From assembly GCF_002706795.1 (NCBI RefSeq), contig NZ_CP017705.1:4873501-4937500 (forward strand): a stretch of 64,000 nucleotides of DNA. The letters are read 5' to 3'. Shown one piece after another: positions 9,091 to 18,113 of this stretch. The notes under the pieces are model-generated. The model was not told the origin of the DNA and did not search any database. It saw only the letters and a list, made by a program, of their open reading frames with translations. Both the position numbers and the translations under genes were made by a program. The DNA is from Brevibacillus laterosporus DSM 25. GTDB lineage: Bacteria > Bacillota > Bacilli > Brevibacillales > Brevibacillaceae. Within the stretch, counting starts at the first letter, position 1; every line of letters begins with the position of its first letter.

Positions 9091-10046
9091 GTCATTTCAT
9101 CCATATTCACTTCATTCTTCTCTTTCATTCTACTAAAGATAGATGCCAATACAGAACCCGATATATTATGCCAGACGCTAAAAATAGCACTTGGAACTGC
9201 TGCTAAGGGAGAAAAATGCGCGGTTGCAATCGCGACTCCTAGACCAGAGTTCTGCATTCCTACTTCCATAGCAACGGCTTTTTGTTTGGCTAGATCCATT
9301 CCACAAAGGCGAGCAAACAGGAACCCCAACAGAAAGCCAAGTACATTATGAAGTACTACAACAGCAAAAATCATCAACCCTGCTGAAGCTAATTTTGCTT
9401 GATTACCAGCCACTACACCACAGATAATCATCACAATTGCCACTACCGACACCAATGGTAATGCTTTCACGCTGGCGGCTGCCTGCTTTCCAAAATATTT
9501 TTTCACAAAAAGCCCTAGAGCTAACGGAATGATAACCACCTGAATAATCGAATAAAATAAAGACCAGATATTTATATCTACCCATTTACTTGCTAGCAAT
9601 AAGATTAAAAACGGTGTAACAACAGGTGCAAGTAGCGTTGATACAGAAGCGATTGCTACAGCAAGAGCCACATCCCCTCTTGATAAAAACACCATTACAT
9701 TGGAAGCGGTACCGCTTGGACAGCACCCTACCAAAATAACCCCAACTGCAATTTCTGGAGGTAATTCTAAGAAATAAGCTAATAAAAATGCTAGTAGTGG
9801 CATTACAAGATAATGTCCAATTACACCTAATGCAACATCTTTTGGACGGCGAAATACTTCTTTAAAATCAGATGCAGAAATGGTTAAACCCATACCAAAC
9901 ATCACAATTCCAAGTAATGGAATCACATAAGCCCCGATCCATGTAAAATGTTCAGGATATACATAGGCGATGACAGAAAACAACAAAACCCAAACTGTAA
10001 ATGTCTTTCCTGCAAAAGAACTGATTCTCTCCACAAATCCCATCAT
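9087..10046 (-). CDS. Bile acid:sodium symporter (BASS) family transporter
   Basis: 319 residues with about nine membrane helices. Typical family stretches are GLTISASDFKEVFRRPKDVALG, the GCCPSGTASNVM motif and the EVGMQNSGLGVAIA motif, which form the crossed substrate/sodium site. In Bacillota such proteins (YocS-like) probably carry organic acids rather than bile acids. It follows a GntR/FCD regulator by 33 bases and is probably its target. The stop codon TGA (9087-9089) is formed by the last bases of a solo IS200/IS605 end, so the original C-terminus may have been different. Confidence 0.9.
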   Translation of the reverse strand: MMGFVERISSFAGKTFTVWVLLFSVIAYVYPEHFTWIGAYVIPLLGIVMFGMGLTISASDFKEVFRRPKDVALGVIGHYLVMPLLAFLLAYFLELPPEIAVGVILVGCCPSGTASNVMVFLSRGDVALAVAIASVSTLLAPVVTPFLILLLASKWVDINIWSLFYSIIQVVIIPLALGLFVKKYFGKQAAASVKALPLVSVVAIVMIICGVVAGNQAKLASAGLMIFAVVVLHNVLGFLLGFLFARLCGMDLAKQKAVAMEVGMQNSGLGVAIATAHFSPLAAVPSAIFSVWHNISGSVLASIFSRMKEKNEVNMDEMT

Positions 10047-10079
10047 AAAGCCTCCCTGTTGTTTCTCTATCTATATTTG

Positions 10080-10745
10080 CTACATGAGTGCATATAATTC
10101 TCGCATGGGTCTGAGAATGTTCTGTTTAATACTCAGTTCAAGTTTTTCTTTATCCCCAGTTTGTAACGCATGAATAATGTCCTCATGTTCATGAATGGAA
10201 GCTTGGTTCATCTCATACGGTTGCTTTAAAAATACATATTTAAAACGGCGGATATGATTTTGTAACGAAACATGAAATGAGCTCAGATACGGATTGTCTG
10301 CTATATCTGTGATTAGATTATGAAATTGTTCATCATACTCCATCGCTTGAAAAGGCTGTTCTCTGGAGATCGTCTCTGCAAATTTTGCATTCCATTCTTG
10401 CAACTGCTCAATATGTTGAGGCAAGATGTGTACAGAAGCAAATTCGGCTGCTAAGGCGTGTAATGTTGCAAGTGTAGGATAAACTTTTAAGATATCCTCC
10501 TTCTCAAGATTGCTCACTCTCGTCTCTTTTCCTGGTAGCATGTGAACCAATCCCTGTGCTTCAAGTAATTGCAGAGCTTCTCTGACAGGTGTTCTACTCA
10601 CGTTCAATGCTTCCGCCAGTTGAATGTCTACTAATTTCTCTCCTGGCTTTAGTGTTCCATCTATGATCCATCTTTGAATGTGAGAGAAGGCACAGTCTTT
10701 AGCGGACACTCTAATAGATGCTACATAATTACTAGGAATTGGCAT
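10080..10745 (-). CDS. GntR-family transcriptional regulator, FCD (FadR-like) subfamily
   Basis: 221 residues. N-terminal winged helix (LAEALNVSRTPVREALQLLEAQGLV) and an all-helical FCD domain with candidate metal ligands Asp/His in EYDEQFH and His residues in HEHEDIIHAL. FCD regulators respond to small organic acids. It starts at an ATG with an AGGAGG site and lies just upstream of the BASS transporter on the same strand, so it probably controls that transporter and itself. Confidence 0.9.
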   Translation of the reverse strand: MPIPSNYVASIRVSAKDCAFSHIQRWIIDGTLKPGEKLVDIQLAEALNVSRTPVREALQLLEAQGLVHMLPGKETRVSNLEKEDILKVYPTLATLHALAAEFASVHILPQHIEQLQEWNAKFAETISREQPFQAMEYDEQFHNLITDIADNPYLSSFHVSLQNHIRRFKYVFLKQPYEMNQASIHEHEDIIHALQTGDKEKLELSIKQNILRPMRELYALM

Positions 10746-10839
10746 GTCTTCCCTCCTTATTCATTCAATATGTAATATATCGCATACAGCTTGTACATTC
10801 AACCGAATTTTCAATCTATTCGCACTTCCAAATTATACA

Positions 10840-10880
10840 AAAGGACCACAGTTGGGTTTCATTTCCAACCATGGTCCTTT
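10840..10880 (-). terminator. Terminator of the nrdIEF operon
   Basis: Arms AAAGGACCA and TGGTCCTTT with partly paired inner bases (CAGTTGG/CCAACCA). T-rich DNA follows on either strand, so it may work both ways. It sits about 90 bases after the nrdF stop. Confidence 0.8.
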
Positions 10881-10966
10881 TTGTTAGTTTTCATTTACAA
10901 GTAACCGACCTAGTCGCTGCCTATTTGCGAGGTTTGTTACTCGACGTCAAGCATCACATAACTTTA

Positions 10967-11959
10967 CTAATAAGAAGTATCTTTAACACGCTGGTTCAAG
11001 AAATCAAAGTCTTGGTCGTGTAACGGCTCCACTTTCCCTTTTTGATAGCCGCTTCCTTTTGTGGAAAAGAAGTCATGCGTACTTGTTTCTGTACGAATAC
11101 CATTTAATACAACAGGGTGAACTTCTTCTTCATCAAAAATCGGCTCTACCCCTAAGTTCATAAGAGCTTTATTGGCATTATAACGAATATACTTTTTCAC
11201 TTCATGTGTTAACCCAATTGAATCATACAGTGTTTCCGTATACTCTAATTCATTCTTGTATAGTGCTTGAAGAAGTTCATCAACGAACAGGGTTGCTTCA
11301 TTCTGTTCAGCATCTGTTAATCTTGCAAAAACTTCTTGGGCTAACAACCCGACAAATACACCATGCACACTCTCATCACGAATGATCAGCTTGATAATTT
11401 CTCCACTGGCTACCATTTTCCCTTGACCAGCTAAAAACAGTGGATAGAAGAACCCGGAATAAAACAGGAAGCTCTCTAAGAATACAGAAGCTACCATCGC
11501 TTTATATAGGCTCATATCGTCGCCATCTTTGATATTTCTGTAGATTTCATCAATCACTGCTGTTTTATATTGTAGATGTTTATCTTCTTTTACCCATTGG
11601 AAAATTTCATGAATTCGTTCTGAACTAGCTACTGTTGTAAAAATAGTACTATAGCTCTTAGCATGAATCTCTTCCATCGCCGCTTGGAAAATCAGAATGG
11701 CTTTCTTTTGCTTCTCTTTCACATGCTGGGCAATCATTGGCATGCCAACATTTCCCTGTTCCGTATCAAGCAATGTTAATCCACCTAATACCTTCATGTA
11801 CGTATCACGTTCATTATCCGTGAGGTTCGTCCATGATTTTAAATCCTTCGAAATTGGAATCTCTGTATCTAACCAGAACTGAGATGTATTTTGCGTCCAT
11901 AACATCTCGGTATACTGGGTTTCCGGTTCATTCCAGTTCACTGCTTCAAATTTAGACAT
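10967..11959 (-). CDS. nrdF: Class Ib ribonucleotide reductase, beta subunit NrdF
   Basis: 330 residues, the usual length. Metal-binding ligands are visible in MEEIHAKSYSTIF and RDESVHGVFVG, the E-x-x-H pairs of the ferritin-like fold. The protein carries the dimanganese or diiron tyrosyl radical that starts ribonucleotide reduction. It lies 15 bases after nrdE with an AGAGGAG site. Together with NrdI this marks an oxygen-dependent class Ib enzyme. Confidence 0.97.
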   Translation of the reverse strand: MSKFEAVNWNEPETQYTEMLWTQNTSQFWLDTEIPISKDLKSWTNLTDNERDTYMKVLGGLTLLDTEQGNVGMPMIAQHVKEKQKKAILIFQAAMEEIHAKSYSTIFTTVASSERIHEIFQWVKEDKHLQYKTAVIDEIYRNIKDGDDMSLYKAMVASVFLESFLFYSGFFYPLFLAGQGKMVASGEIIKLIIRDESVHGVFVGLLAQEVFARLTDAEQNEATLFVDELLQALYKNELEYTETLYDSIGLTHEVKKYIRYNANKALMNLGVEPIFDEEEVHPVVLNGIRTETSTHDFFSTKGSGYQKGKVEPLHDQDFDFLNQRVKDTSY

Positions 11960-11974
11960 TGCGATACTCCTCTC

Positions 11975-14074
11975 TTATACGCTGCAACTAACGCATTCCT
12001 CAATGGTTTTTTTCTTTGTACGGGTATAATACAGCGTCTTCAAACCTTTTTTCTGAGCATAGATATAATACATAGCCAGATCCCGTGTGGTCGCGTCATC
12101 TTTTACATACAAAATAGTAGAAATCGCTTGGTCTATATGCACCTGTACTTCTGCTACTAGGTCAATTACATTGAACATGTTCATATCATATGCCTCTTTA
12201 TAGTAGAAGAAATTATCATCATCTAAGAATGGCATTGGATAAATGGTTTTGGAATCACCATATTCGCGCTCCTCGATACGTTGTGTAATCGGTGCGATTG
12301 ATGCTGTAGAGGATTGCAGATAAGAGATGGAGCCCGTTGGAGCAATCGCTAAACGATAGGCATGGTAGAGTCCATAGGTTTGTACTTCATCCTGCAAACG
12401 AGTCCAGTCTTCCTTTGTTGGGATATGGTGACCTTCGAATAATTGTTGAACTTTTTCTGTTTTTGGTGAGTAATCATGTTGCTGATAGCGTTCAAAATAA
12501 CTACCTGATGCATATTCACTACGTTCAAAATCTAGGAAAGTAATTCCTCGTTCTTTTGCAATAAGCATAGATCGTTCTAATGAATAAAAATTCAAGATCA
12601 TAAAGAATGTACGTGCAAAATCAATTGCTTCTTTCGATTCGTAAGGAATCTTATTTTTAGCCAAATATCCGTGTAGATTCATTGCTCCCAACCCAACAGA
12701 ATGAAGCTCGCAGTTTGCTTTTGCTACAGATGGAACGATCGAAATATTTGTACGGTCACTCACTTCTGTAAGAGCATCCATTGCTAAATGAATCGTTTCT
12801 TTCATTCTCTTATTCGCCATTACATTTACAATATTAAGCGAACCCAGGTTACAAGAGATGTCCCGGTTAATAACATCGTCCACCCCATAATCATTAATGG
12901 TGGAAACTTCGCTAAGTTGGGCAATTTCACTGCACAGATTAGAGAATTTAACTCGACCAATCTCTTTTAATGCGTGATATTCGTTGACATTATCAACATA
13001 CATAATATATGGATAACCAGATTCCATCTGGATTTGGGCTAATTTCATAATCAGATCACGTGCTCCGATTTTTTTCTTACGGACACGTGGGTTATTTACC
13101 AGCTCGTCATATATACTAGTGATATCCATATCGTCTAAGTGCTGACCATACTCTTGGAACACAGTATGAGGATAGAACAGGTACATGTCTTTATCTTTTT
13201 CTACCAGCTCAAAGAATTTATTAGGAGTAACCACGCCAAGTGACAAGGTTTTAATCCTGATCTTCTCATCGCTGTTGATTTTTTTTGTATCTAGGAATTC
13301 TTGAATGTCCGCATGGAAAATATTGAGATAAACAACACCACTACCATCGCGTTGACCTAGCTGATTTGCGTATGAGAACGCATCTTCAAACAGCTTCATC
13401 ACAGGAAGAACACCACTAGCCTTACCATCTAGTCCTTTGATCTGCTCTCCAGCCGCACGGATTTTGCTAAGGTTCAAGCTCACACCGCCACCAATTTTGC
13501 TTAATTGCAAGGCCGAATTAATAGAGAACCCAATCGAATTCATAGAATCATCTACTTCAAGTAAGAAACAGCTAACTAGCTCTCCACGTCTCTTCTTACC
13601 TGCATTTAAGAAGGTAGGAGTAGCAGGTTGGTATTCTTGCGAAATTAATAAGTCTGCATATTGCAGTGCTTTTTCGCTATCCCCTTTTGCTAAGAATAGG
13701 GAAACTACAGCAATCCGATCCTCGTAACGCTCAAGAAATTTACTTTCATCATTTGTTTTCATAGCATAGTTATGATAAAACTTGAACGCACTCATGAAGG
13801 ATGGGAAGCGGAATTTTTTATCATATACATAGCGATAGACCCGTTCGATATCGGCAAATTCATAGCCTTCAAACACTTCAGCTTCATAGTAGTCATTTTC
13901 AATCAAGTAGTTAATCTTCTCGCGTAAGTTATGGAAAAAGACTGTATTCTGATTTACGTAATCAACAAAATAACTCTTCGCTGCCTCTAAATCTTTATGA
14001 AACTGAAATTTCCCGTCTTTCTTCACCATAATTTCGTTGTTCAACGTGATCCATTGTGGTAGTTGCGTGGACAA
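11975..14074 (-). CDS. nrdE: Class Ib ribonucleotide reductase, alpha subunit NrdE
   Basis: 699 residues, very like B. subtilis NrdE throughout. Visible hallmarks are the redox cysteine in RGELVSCFLL, the thiyl-radical cysteine in FSNLCSE, the LAIAPTGSISY loop and the C-terminal cysteine pair in CVSCSV, which is re-reduced by NrdH/thioredoxin. The start is TTG at 14074 with a GGAGG site nine bases upstream, inside the last 80 bases of nrdI; the same overlap is known in B. subtilis. It reduces ribonucleoside diphosphates to deoxyribonucleotides. Confidence 0.97.
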   Translation of the reverse strand: MSTQLPQWITLNNEIMVKKDGKFQFHKDLEAAKSYFVDYVNQNTVFFHNLREKINYLIENDYYEAEVFEGYEFADIERVYRYVYDKKFRFPSFMSAFKFYHNYAMKTNDESKFLERYEDRIAVVSLFLAKGDSEKALQYADLLISQEYQPATPTFLNAGKKRRGELVSCFLLEVDDSMNSIGFSINSALQLSKIGGGVSLNLSKIRAAGEQIKGLDGKASGVLPVMKLFEDAFSYANQLGQRDGSGVVYLNIFHADIQEFLDTKKINSDEKIRIKTLSLGVVTPNKFFELVEKDKDMYLFYPHTVFQEYGQHLDDMDITSIYDELVNNPRVRKKKIGARDLIMKLAQIQMESGYPYIMYVDNVNEYHALKEIGRVKFSNLCSEIAQLSEVSTINDYGVDDVINRDISCNLGSLNIVNVMANKRMKETIHLAMDALTEVSDRTNISIVPSVAKANCELHSVGLGAMNLHGYLAKNKIPYESKEAIDFARTFFMILNFYSLERSMLIAKERGITFLDFERSEYASGSYFERYQQHDYSPKTEKVQQLFEGHHIPTKEDWTRLQDEVQTYGLYHAYRLAIAPTGSISYLQSSTASIAPITQRIEEREYGDSKTIYPMPFLDDDNFFYYKEAYDMNMFNVIDLVAEVQVHIDQAISTILYVKDDATTRDLAMYYIYAQKKGLKTLYYTRTKKKTIEECVSCSV

Positions 14075-14420
14075 AGTGAAATACCTCCTGCTTAAAAGTT
14101 TCTACATCTCTTTTGGTACCGCTCAATTCAAATTTCATGATTAATGGCACATTGTATTGGTCGGCAATCTGGTCAGCTGCTAATCCGTAGCGAGTCCCCC
14201 AATTCATGTTCCCGCTAGTTGCAACCCCCTTCATCCATTGAGAGTGTTGAGTTAGAAATTGTCGTGTCGTTTCAGGAACTTGTCCAAATCCCGTTGTATA
14301 TGTAATCAGAATGAAAGGTTCGTTTATGACGATATCATCGGAAATTTGTATACATCGAAAATCTAGTTTTTGGACGAAACGTTTCACATTTCCTGTTTTG
14401 GAATCATATACGATCAGCAT
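13995..14420 (-). CDS. nrdI: Flavodoxin-like NrdI
   Basis: 141 residues. N-terminal flavodoxin phosphate loop (VYDSKTGNVKRFV) and the TYTTGFGQVPETTRQFL segment typical of NrdI, which supplies oxidant for assembling the manganese cofactor of NrdF. First gene of the operon, with a GGGGGG-rich ribosome site before ATG. The leader upstream carries a cobalamin riboswitch and a terminator. The C-terminus overlaps the start of nrdE by 80 bases. Confidence 0.95.
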   Translation of the reverse strand: MLIVYDSKTGNVKRFVQKLDFRCIQISDDIVINEPFILITYTTGFGQVPETTRQFLTQHSQWMKGVATSGNMNWGTRYGLAADQIADQYNVPLIMKFELSGTKRDVETFKQEVFHFVHATTTMDHVEQRNYGEERREISVS

Positions 14421-14502
14421 CGATACACCCCCCTTTCATGTATAAAGGACATAAGATGGTAGTAAGCTGACTGCTGATAAATGCTACTTTTTGCCAACAT
14501 AA

Positions 14503-14530
14503 AAAGCTCATCCCTTCATGGGTGAGCTTT
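14503..14530 (-). terminator. Terminator in the nrd leader (riboswitch expression platform)
   Basis: Arms AAAGCTCA and TGAGCTTT extended by CCC/GGG, followed on the minus strand by TTTTATG. It lies between the cobalamin aptamer and nrdI, where B12 binding would decide between termination and read-through. Confidence 0.75.
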
Positions 14531-14627
14531 AAAACGGCACAAAAAAAGAAAAAATAGCAAAGCAAATAGCCGCTACTATTTAATCCCAGTACCGTTTCAA
14601 CTTCCCACTCCCCGAAGATGCGAAACT

Positions 14628-14800
14628 AAGAGAATGGGCAGGTCTACTGACTTGTGTTTCACTTTACTTTGAGCCCTTCCCATATAAGTCGCCTGAGACA
14701 TGCTTATACAGTGGTCTGCTCATTTCATCCACACTTACAGTTGCGGGGACAGCTCTGGAATTTCACCAGATTCCCTATTAAGTCGCAAAATGACACCTAA
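14628..14800 (-). ncRNA. Cobalamin (B12) riboswitch upstream of nrdIEF
   Basis: On the minus strand the aptamer shows the conserved B12 box: GGGAATCTGGTGAAATTCC followed by AGAGCTGTCCCCGC and AACTGTAAGTG, then the 3' segment AGTCAGTAGACCTGCC. A GGTGTC element lies at its 5' edge (about 14797). It is 200 bases upstream of nrdI with a terminator in between. B12 control of a B12-independent reductase is known from bacteria that also own a B12-dependent class II enzyme; that partner is not in this window. Confidence 0.95.
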
Positions 14801-14833
14801 TTCTCGGCGGTAAAGTAACTTTTATCAGTATGT

Positions 14834-14862
14834 AGTATATAACATTCATATGAGACACTAAA
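14834..14862 (-). promoter_or_regulatory. Possible promoter of the riboswitch-nrd transcript
   Basis: Minus-strand TATACT (14834-14839) and TTTAGT (14857-14862) are spaced by 17 bases, about 35 bases upstream of the aptamer. The -10 is good and the -35 poor. Confidence 0.4.
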
Positions 14863-15162
14863 TGTAGTCTTGTCACCTAGCATACAATGTTTCTATCAAA
14901 AGAGCAAGCTACAAAATGCCTACAAGTCAAAAATAAAACTCGACGAACTGATAGGTAGGACAACCAGCTACACTTCATGTAAAAATTGCCTCTTTTATCT
15001 GTTTTTCCTCAATAATTACATCTCTACTCATGTAAAACGCAACGTTAACTTAGGTTGCTGCATCTTATCTAGTAATGTAACTATTACTTGAAAATTTCTA
15101 ACTAGTCTCCAATCAATAAGCGTAAAGGATAACAAAACCCCACGTATATGGCTTGTTAAATA

Positions 15163-15176
15163 AGAACAAATGTTCT
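15163..15176. promoter_or_regulatory. LexA (SOS) box-like palindrome
   Basis: AGAACAAATGTTCT fits the Bacillus LexA consensus core GAAC-N4-GTTC, differing only in the outer C/G. It lies 142 bases before xerS and about 300 bases upstream of the nrd aptamer, between two divergent units, so it could act on either. Confidence 0.5.
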
Positions 15177-15317
15177 ATAATCAATAGTAAGCTATCTACA
15201 GCCCTTACAGATATATCATTGTACCAGTATAAAGTCATTTTGATAACGGATTATTGAAATTTTTATATGTATTTATTTCGATATACGAAGTTGAGCAAAG
15301 GATAGGTGGTCATTCTC

Positions 15318-16439
15318 ATGTCTGTAACTAAACAACGGGATTCCTTACAACTCCTTGAGAGAATCCCTTCTTTTCCTTGGTTTGTTGAAAAATATGTGGA
15401 TCATAAAAGATCGAAACGCGCTTCCGTCTCGACTCTACTCGGCTATCTACGTGATTTTGAATTCTTTTTTCGGTGGCTAATGGCAGAGGGCCTCTCCACT
15501 GCCCAAGCAATGAGCGAGATTACACTCAATGAGCTAGAGGGACTACGCAAAGAAACAGTAGAATCCTATCTTCTCTATTTACAGGACTCTCATCTATTTG
15601 AGCGTTCGTTACTATTAACTAAACCCACTAAAAGTGCAAAAAAAGAATACAGTGACTTGACAATATCTCGCAAGCTTTCTAGCTTAAAGTCCCTGTTTTA
15701 CTATTTATCTGCACTCTCAGAGGATGAACATGGTGAATCTTACTTGCAACGAAACGTGATGGCAAAAATTGAGTTACATGTGGAAGAGGTTACACCGCTC
15801 GCTCGTGCAAACGCTATCCGCTCTAAAATTTTAGTAGATGATCAAATCCAAAAATTCGTCGATTTTGTATACCATGGCTACTTGCAGTTCTGTGATACCA
15901 AGAAAAAGCTACATTTTCATTATCGAAATCGGGATCGAGATGTCGCCATTATCGCGTTAGTCCTTTCTGGAGGATTTCGTGTATCTGAAATTGTTAATTT
16001 GAACCTTCAAAACGTGGTACTGGAGAAAAATCAGGTCCTAATGATTCGAAAAGGAAAAAAGGAAGATGCCCCATTCTTCAGTGATTGGGGAAAGGAATAT
16101 TTGCTCCGTTATCTGAATACACGTCAGAAGTATCAGCCACCTGCTAATGAAGATGCTTTATTTCTAACGGTATCACCTACAAAGCCAATCGGACACCGCA
16201 TCGATCTACGTTCCGTTCAGAAATTAGTAAAAAAATATGGAAGTGCATTTGGAATGCCAGACATTTCTGTACATAAGTTACGTCATAGCTTTGCTACCCA
16301 GTTTTTGCGATTAAACCCTGATCCTCATCAGCTTCAAGCTCAATTAGGTCATTCAAAAATAGATACTACGATGCAATATGCCCATGTACTAGATGATGCT
16401 TTGAGTAAAGCGGTAAATCGAACAACTCGTAAATTATAG
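15318..16439 (+). CDS. xerS: Tyrosine recombinase XerS-like
   Basis: About 373 residues from the ATG at 15318, which has an AGGTGG site; an in-frame GTG at 15306 overlaps that site. The catalytic set is complete: Arg in SGGFRVSE, Lys in RKGKKED, HKLRHS, LGHSKI and the Tyr nucleophile in QYAHV. The order of N-terminal motifs (VEKYVDHKRS, SVSTLLGYLRDFEFFFRWL, RNVMAKIE) follows streptococcal XerS, the single-protein chromosome dimer recombinase acting at difSL. I found no clear dif site beside it. It may instead be an accessory integrase, but no phage or island genes surround it. Confidence 0.85.
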   Translation: MSVTKQRDSLQLLERIPSFPWFVEKYVDHKRSKRASVSTLLGYLRDFEFFFRWLMAEGLSTAQAMSEITLNELEGLRKETVESYLLYLQDSHLFERSLLLTKPTKSAKKEYSDLTISRKLSSLKSLFYYLSALSEDEHGESYLQRNVMAKIELHVEEVTPLARANAIRSKILVDDQIQKFVDFVYHGYLQFCDTKKKLHFHYRNRDRDVAIIALVLSGGFRVSEIVNLNLQNVVLEKNQVLMIRKGKKEDAPFFSDWGKEYLLRYLNTRQKYQPPANEDALFLTVSPTKPIGHRIDLRSVQKLVKKYGSAFGMPDISVHKLRHSFATQFLRLNPDPHQLQAQLGHSKIDTTMQYAHVLDDALSKAVNRTTRKL

Positions 16440-16482
16440 AGAAAAGCCCTTCTTTGCATGTGGAACACCTACAACGCAAAAA

Positions 16483-17697
16483 CTACACACTATCTCCCAT
16501 ACACAAACCTCTTTGACACTCCCCATGCCTAAAGGCAGGGGATTCTTGGGTAGTCACTCCTAACGGAGTGAAATTTACCAAGCTATCCCTGTGTGTCCCA
16601 CAGTTCAGTTGGTTATGCCAACAATCGAAGTCCTTCTTGCTCAATATTGTGGCAGCGTTTTTGTCACGATCATGTTGTACGCCGCAGTTCGGGCATGTCC
16701 AATTACGCAAATTGAGATTCTTTACCTCTTTATTTTGGTATCCACAACCAGAACACAACTGCGAAGACGGAAATTGTTTCCCCACAATGGAAATTGTTCT
16801 TCCATACCAAGCTGCTTTGTATTCCAGCATGGTTCTGAATGCCGACCATGACGCATCTGCAATGCTTTTCGCAAGCTTGTGGTTCTTGATCATGTTTTCC
16901 ACACGTAAGTCTTCCAAGCAGATCGTTTGATTTTCACGAATCAGTTGAGTTGACAGTTTATGTAGAAAATCGTTTCGTGTGTTCGATATTCTTTCATGTA
17001 GACGAGCTACTTGTTTTCGTGATTTTTCTCGGTTCTGACCACCTTTTTTACGTCTGGACAGTTTCTGTTGCCAAGTAGCAAGCTTCTTTTCGTAGTAGCG
17101 AAGAACTTTGGGATTGGCTATTTTCTCACCTGTCGAAAGAATGGCAAAGTCTTTGATGCCAAGATCAACCCCAACAGTCTTTTCTGCTTGTAATAGGGGT
17201 TGAATCTCTGTTTCGCACAAAACAGATACAAAGTATGTGCCTGAAGGATTTTTTCTAACGGTAGCCGAGAGAATGCGTCCTTCGACTTCTCTTGACTTCG
17301 CAAATGTAACCCATCCAAGTTTAGGTAGTTTAATGCGATCCCCTTCCACTTTGATGTTCATCTTGCATGTGTAGGATTGCTTTGGATTCTTCTTGCTCTT
17401 GAATTTAGGATATCCTTTCTTTTCCTTGTAAAACTTTTTGTACGAAGAATCCAAATCTTTCAAAGTGGATTGCAGGGCAGTGGAATCTACTTCTTTCAGC
17501 CACTCTATCTCTTTTTTGAGTTGTGTGAGCAGGGCAGAGCAATCGTTGTAGTTGAGTGTTTTCTGTTCTTGTTCGTAAGCATCCTTTCGCTTCGCAAGAA
17601 AGTGATTGAATACAAAGCGAGTGCATCCGATAGTTTTGTTGATGAGTGTTGCTTGTTCTTTGTTTGGATACAAACGAAATTTGTAAGCTCTGTGCAT
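16483..17697 (-). CDS. tnpB: IS200/IS605-family TnpB, RNA-guided endonuclease
   Basis: About 404 residues from ATG 17697 (AAAGGAG site); an in-frame TTG at 17701-17703 overlaps the tnpA stop. It has the OrfB N-terminus ([12 protein letters not shown]), the RuvC motifs [18 protein letters not shown] and HDRDKNAA with the three acidic residues, and a CxxC...CxxC zinc finger (CSGCGYQ, CPNCGVQ). It should be an active nuclease guided by a right-end RNA. The reading frame continues through the element's right end and stops 30 bases outside it (16483), adding about ten host-encoded residues. Confidence 0.93.
   Translation of the reverse strand: MHRAYKFRLYPNKEQATLINKTIGCTRFVFNHFLAKRKDAYEQEQKTLNYNDCSALLTQLKKEIEWLKEVDSTALQSTLKDLDSSYKKFYKEKKGYPKFKSKKNPKQSYTCKMNIKVEGDRIKLPKLGWVTFAKSREVEGRILSATVRKNPSGTYFVSVLCETEIQPLLQAEKTVGVDLGIKDFAILSTGEKIANPKVLRYYEKKLATWQQKLSRRKKGGQNREKSRKQVARLHERISNTRNDFLHKLSTQLIRENQTICLEDLRVENMIKNHKLAKSIADASWSAFRTMLEYKAAWYGRTISIVGKQFPSSQLCSGCGYQNKEVKNLNLRNWTCPNCGVQHDRDKNAATILSKKDFDCWHNQLNCGTHRDSLVNFTPLGVTTQESPAFRHGECQRGLCMGDSV
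16513..16640 (-). ncRNA. Predicted omega RNA (TnpB guide RNA scaffold)
   Basis: In IS200/IS605 elements the RNA scaffold overlaps the 3' end of tnpB and the right end. Here that region holds two hairpins: CACTCC-GTTA-GGAGTG and the terminal CCCCTGCC hairpin. The guide would begin just outside the end, at 16512 reading down (AGAGGTTTGTGTATGG). The 5' boundary is a guess. Confidence 0.55.
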
Positions 17698-17699
17698 GT

Positions 17700-18113
17700 T
17701 CAATCACTCCTTTCTTTTTGTGACTCAATGTATTGTTTAATCACATCCAGTTGAACAGTCCCAACTGTGGCAACAAAGTAAGAGTTTGTCCAAAGTGAGG
17801 GGAGTCTACTTTTGAGATGTCTAAATTCCATCCGCAAAACTCTGGATGTATAGCCCTTCAAATGTTTCACTATTCGGTGGATTCCGAATTGAGGATCGCA
17901 TGTGATGAGCAAATGAACGTGATCGGGCATGATTTCCATCTCAACCACTTCAGCACGCAATTCCTGTGCTTTTTCAAGAAACAATTCCTTTAATCGAACA
18001 TCTACTGGTTCAATCAAAACCTTTTTGCGATACTTTGGACAAAAGACAACGTGGTATTTACAATCAAATACGATATTGTGGTTACTTTCCACTGATCTAC
18101 TCAAAGCCATCAC
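17700..18113 (-). CDS. tnpA: IS200/IS605-family Y1 transposase TnpA
   Basis: 137 residues, normal length. The HUH motif is HVHLL (near residue 65) and the catalytic tyrosine lies in the C-terminal helix (VIKQYIESQ). The family start [14 protein letters not shown] is present. It performs single-strand excision and insertion using end hairpins. Start is GTG 18113 or ATG 18110. It overlaps the possible TTG start of tnpB as TTGA. Confidence 0.95.
   Translation of the reverse strand: MMALSRSVESNHNIVFDCKYHVVFCPKYRKKVLIEPVDVRLKELFLEKAQELRAEVVEMEIMPDHVHLLITCDPQFGIHRIVKHLKGYTSRVLRMEFRHLKSRLPSLWTNSYFVATVGTVQLDVIKQYIESQKERSD

Noticed and set aside
14870-15091. A 73-codon plus-strand frame between the nrd leader and xerS
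   Set aside because: No ribosome site, odd composition, and it overlaps the likely promoter of the minus-strand nrd leader.
15240-15300. dif-like site for XerS
   Set aside because: AT-rich partial palindromes such as GAAAT...ATTTC were seen, but none fits a dif or difSL consensus well enough.
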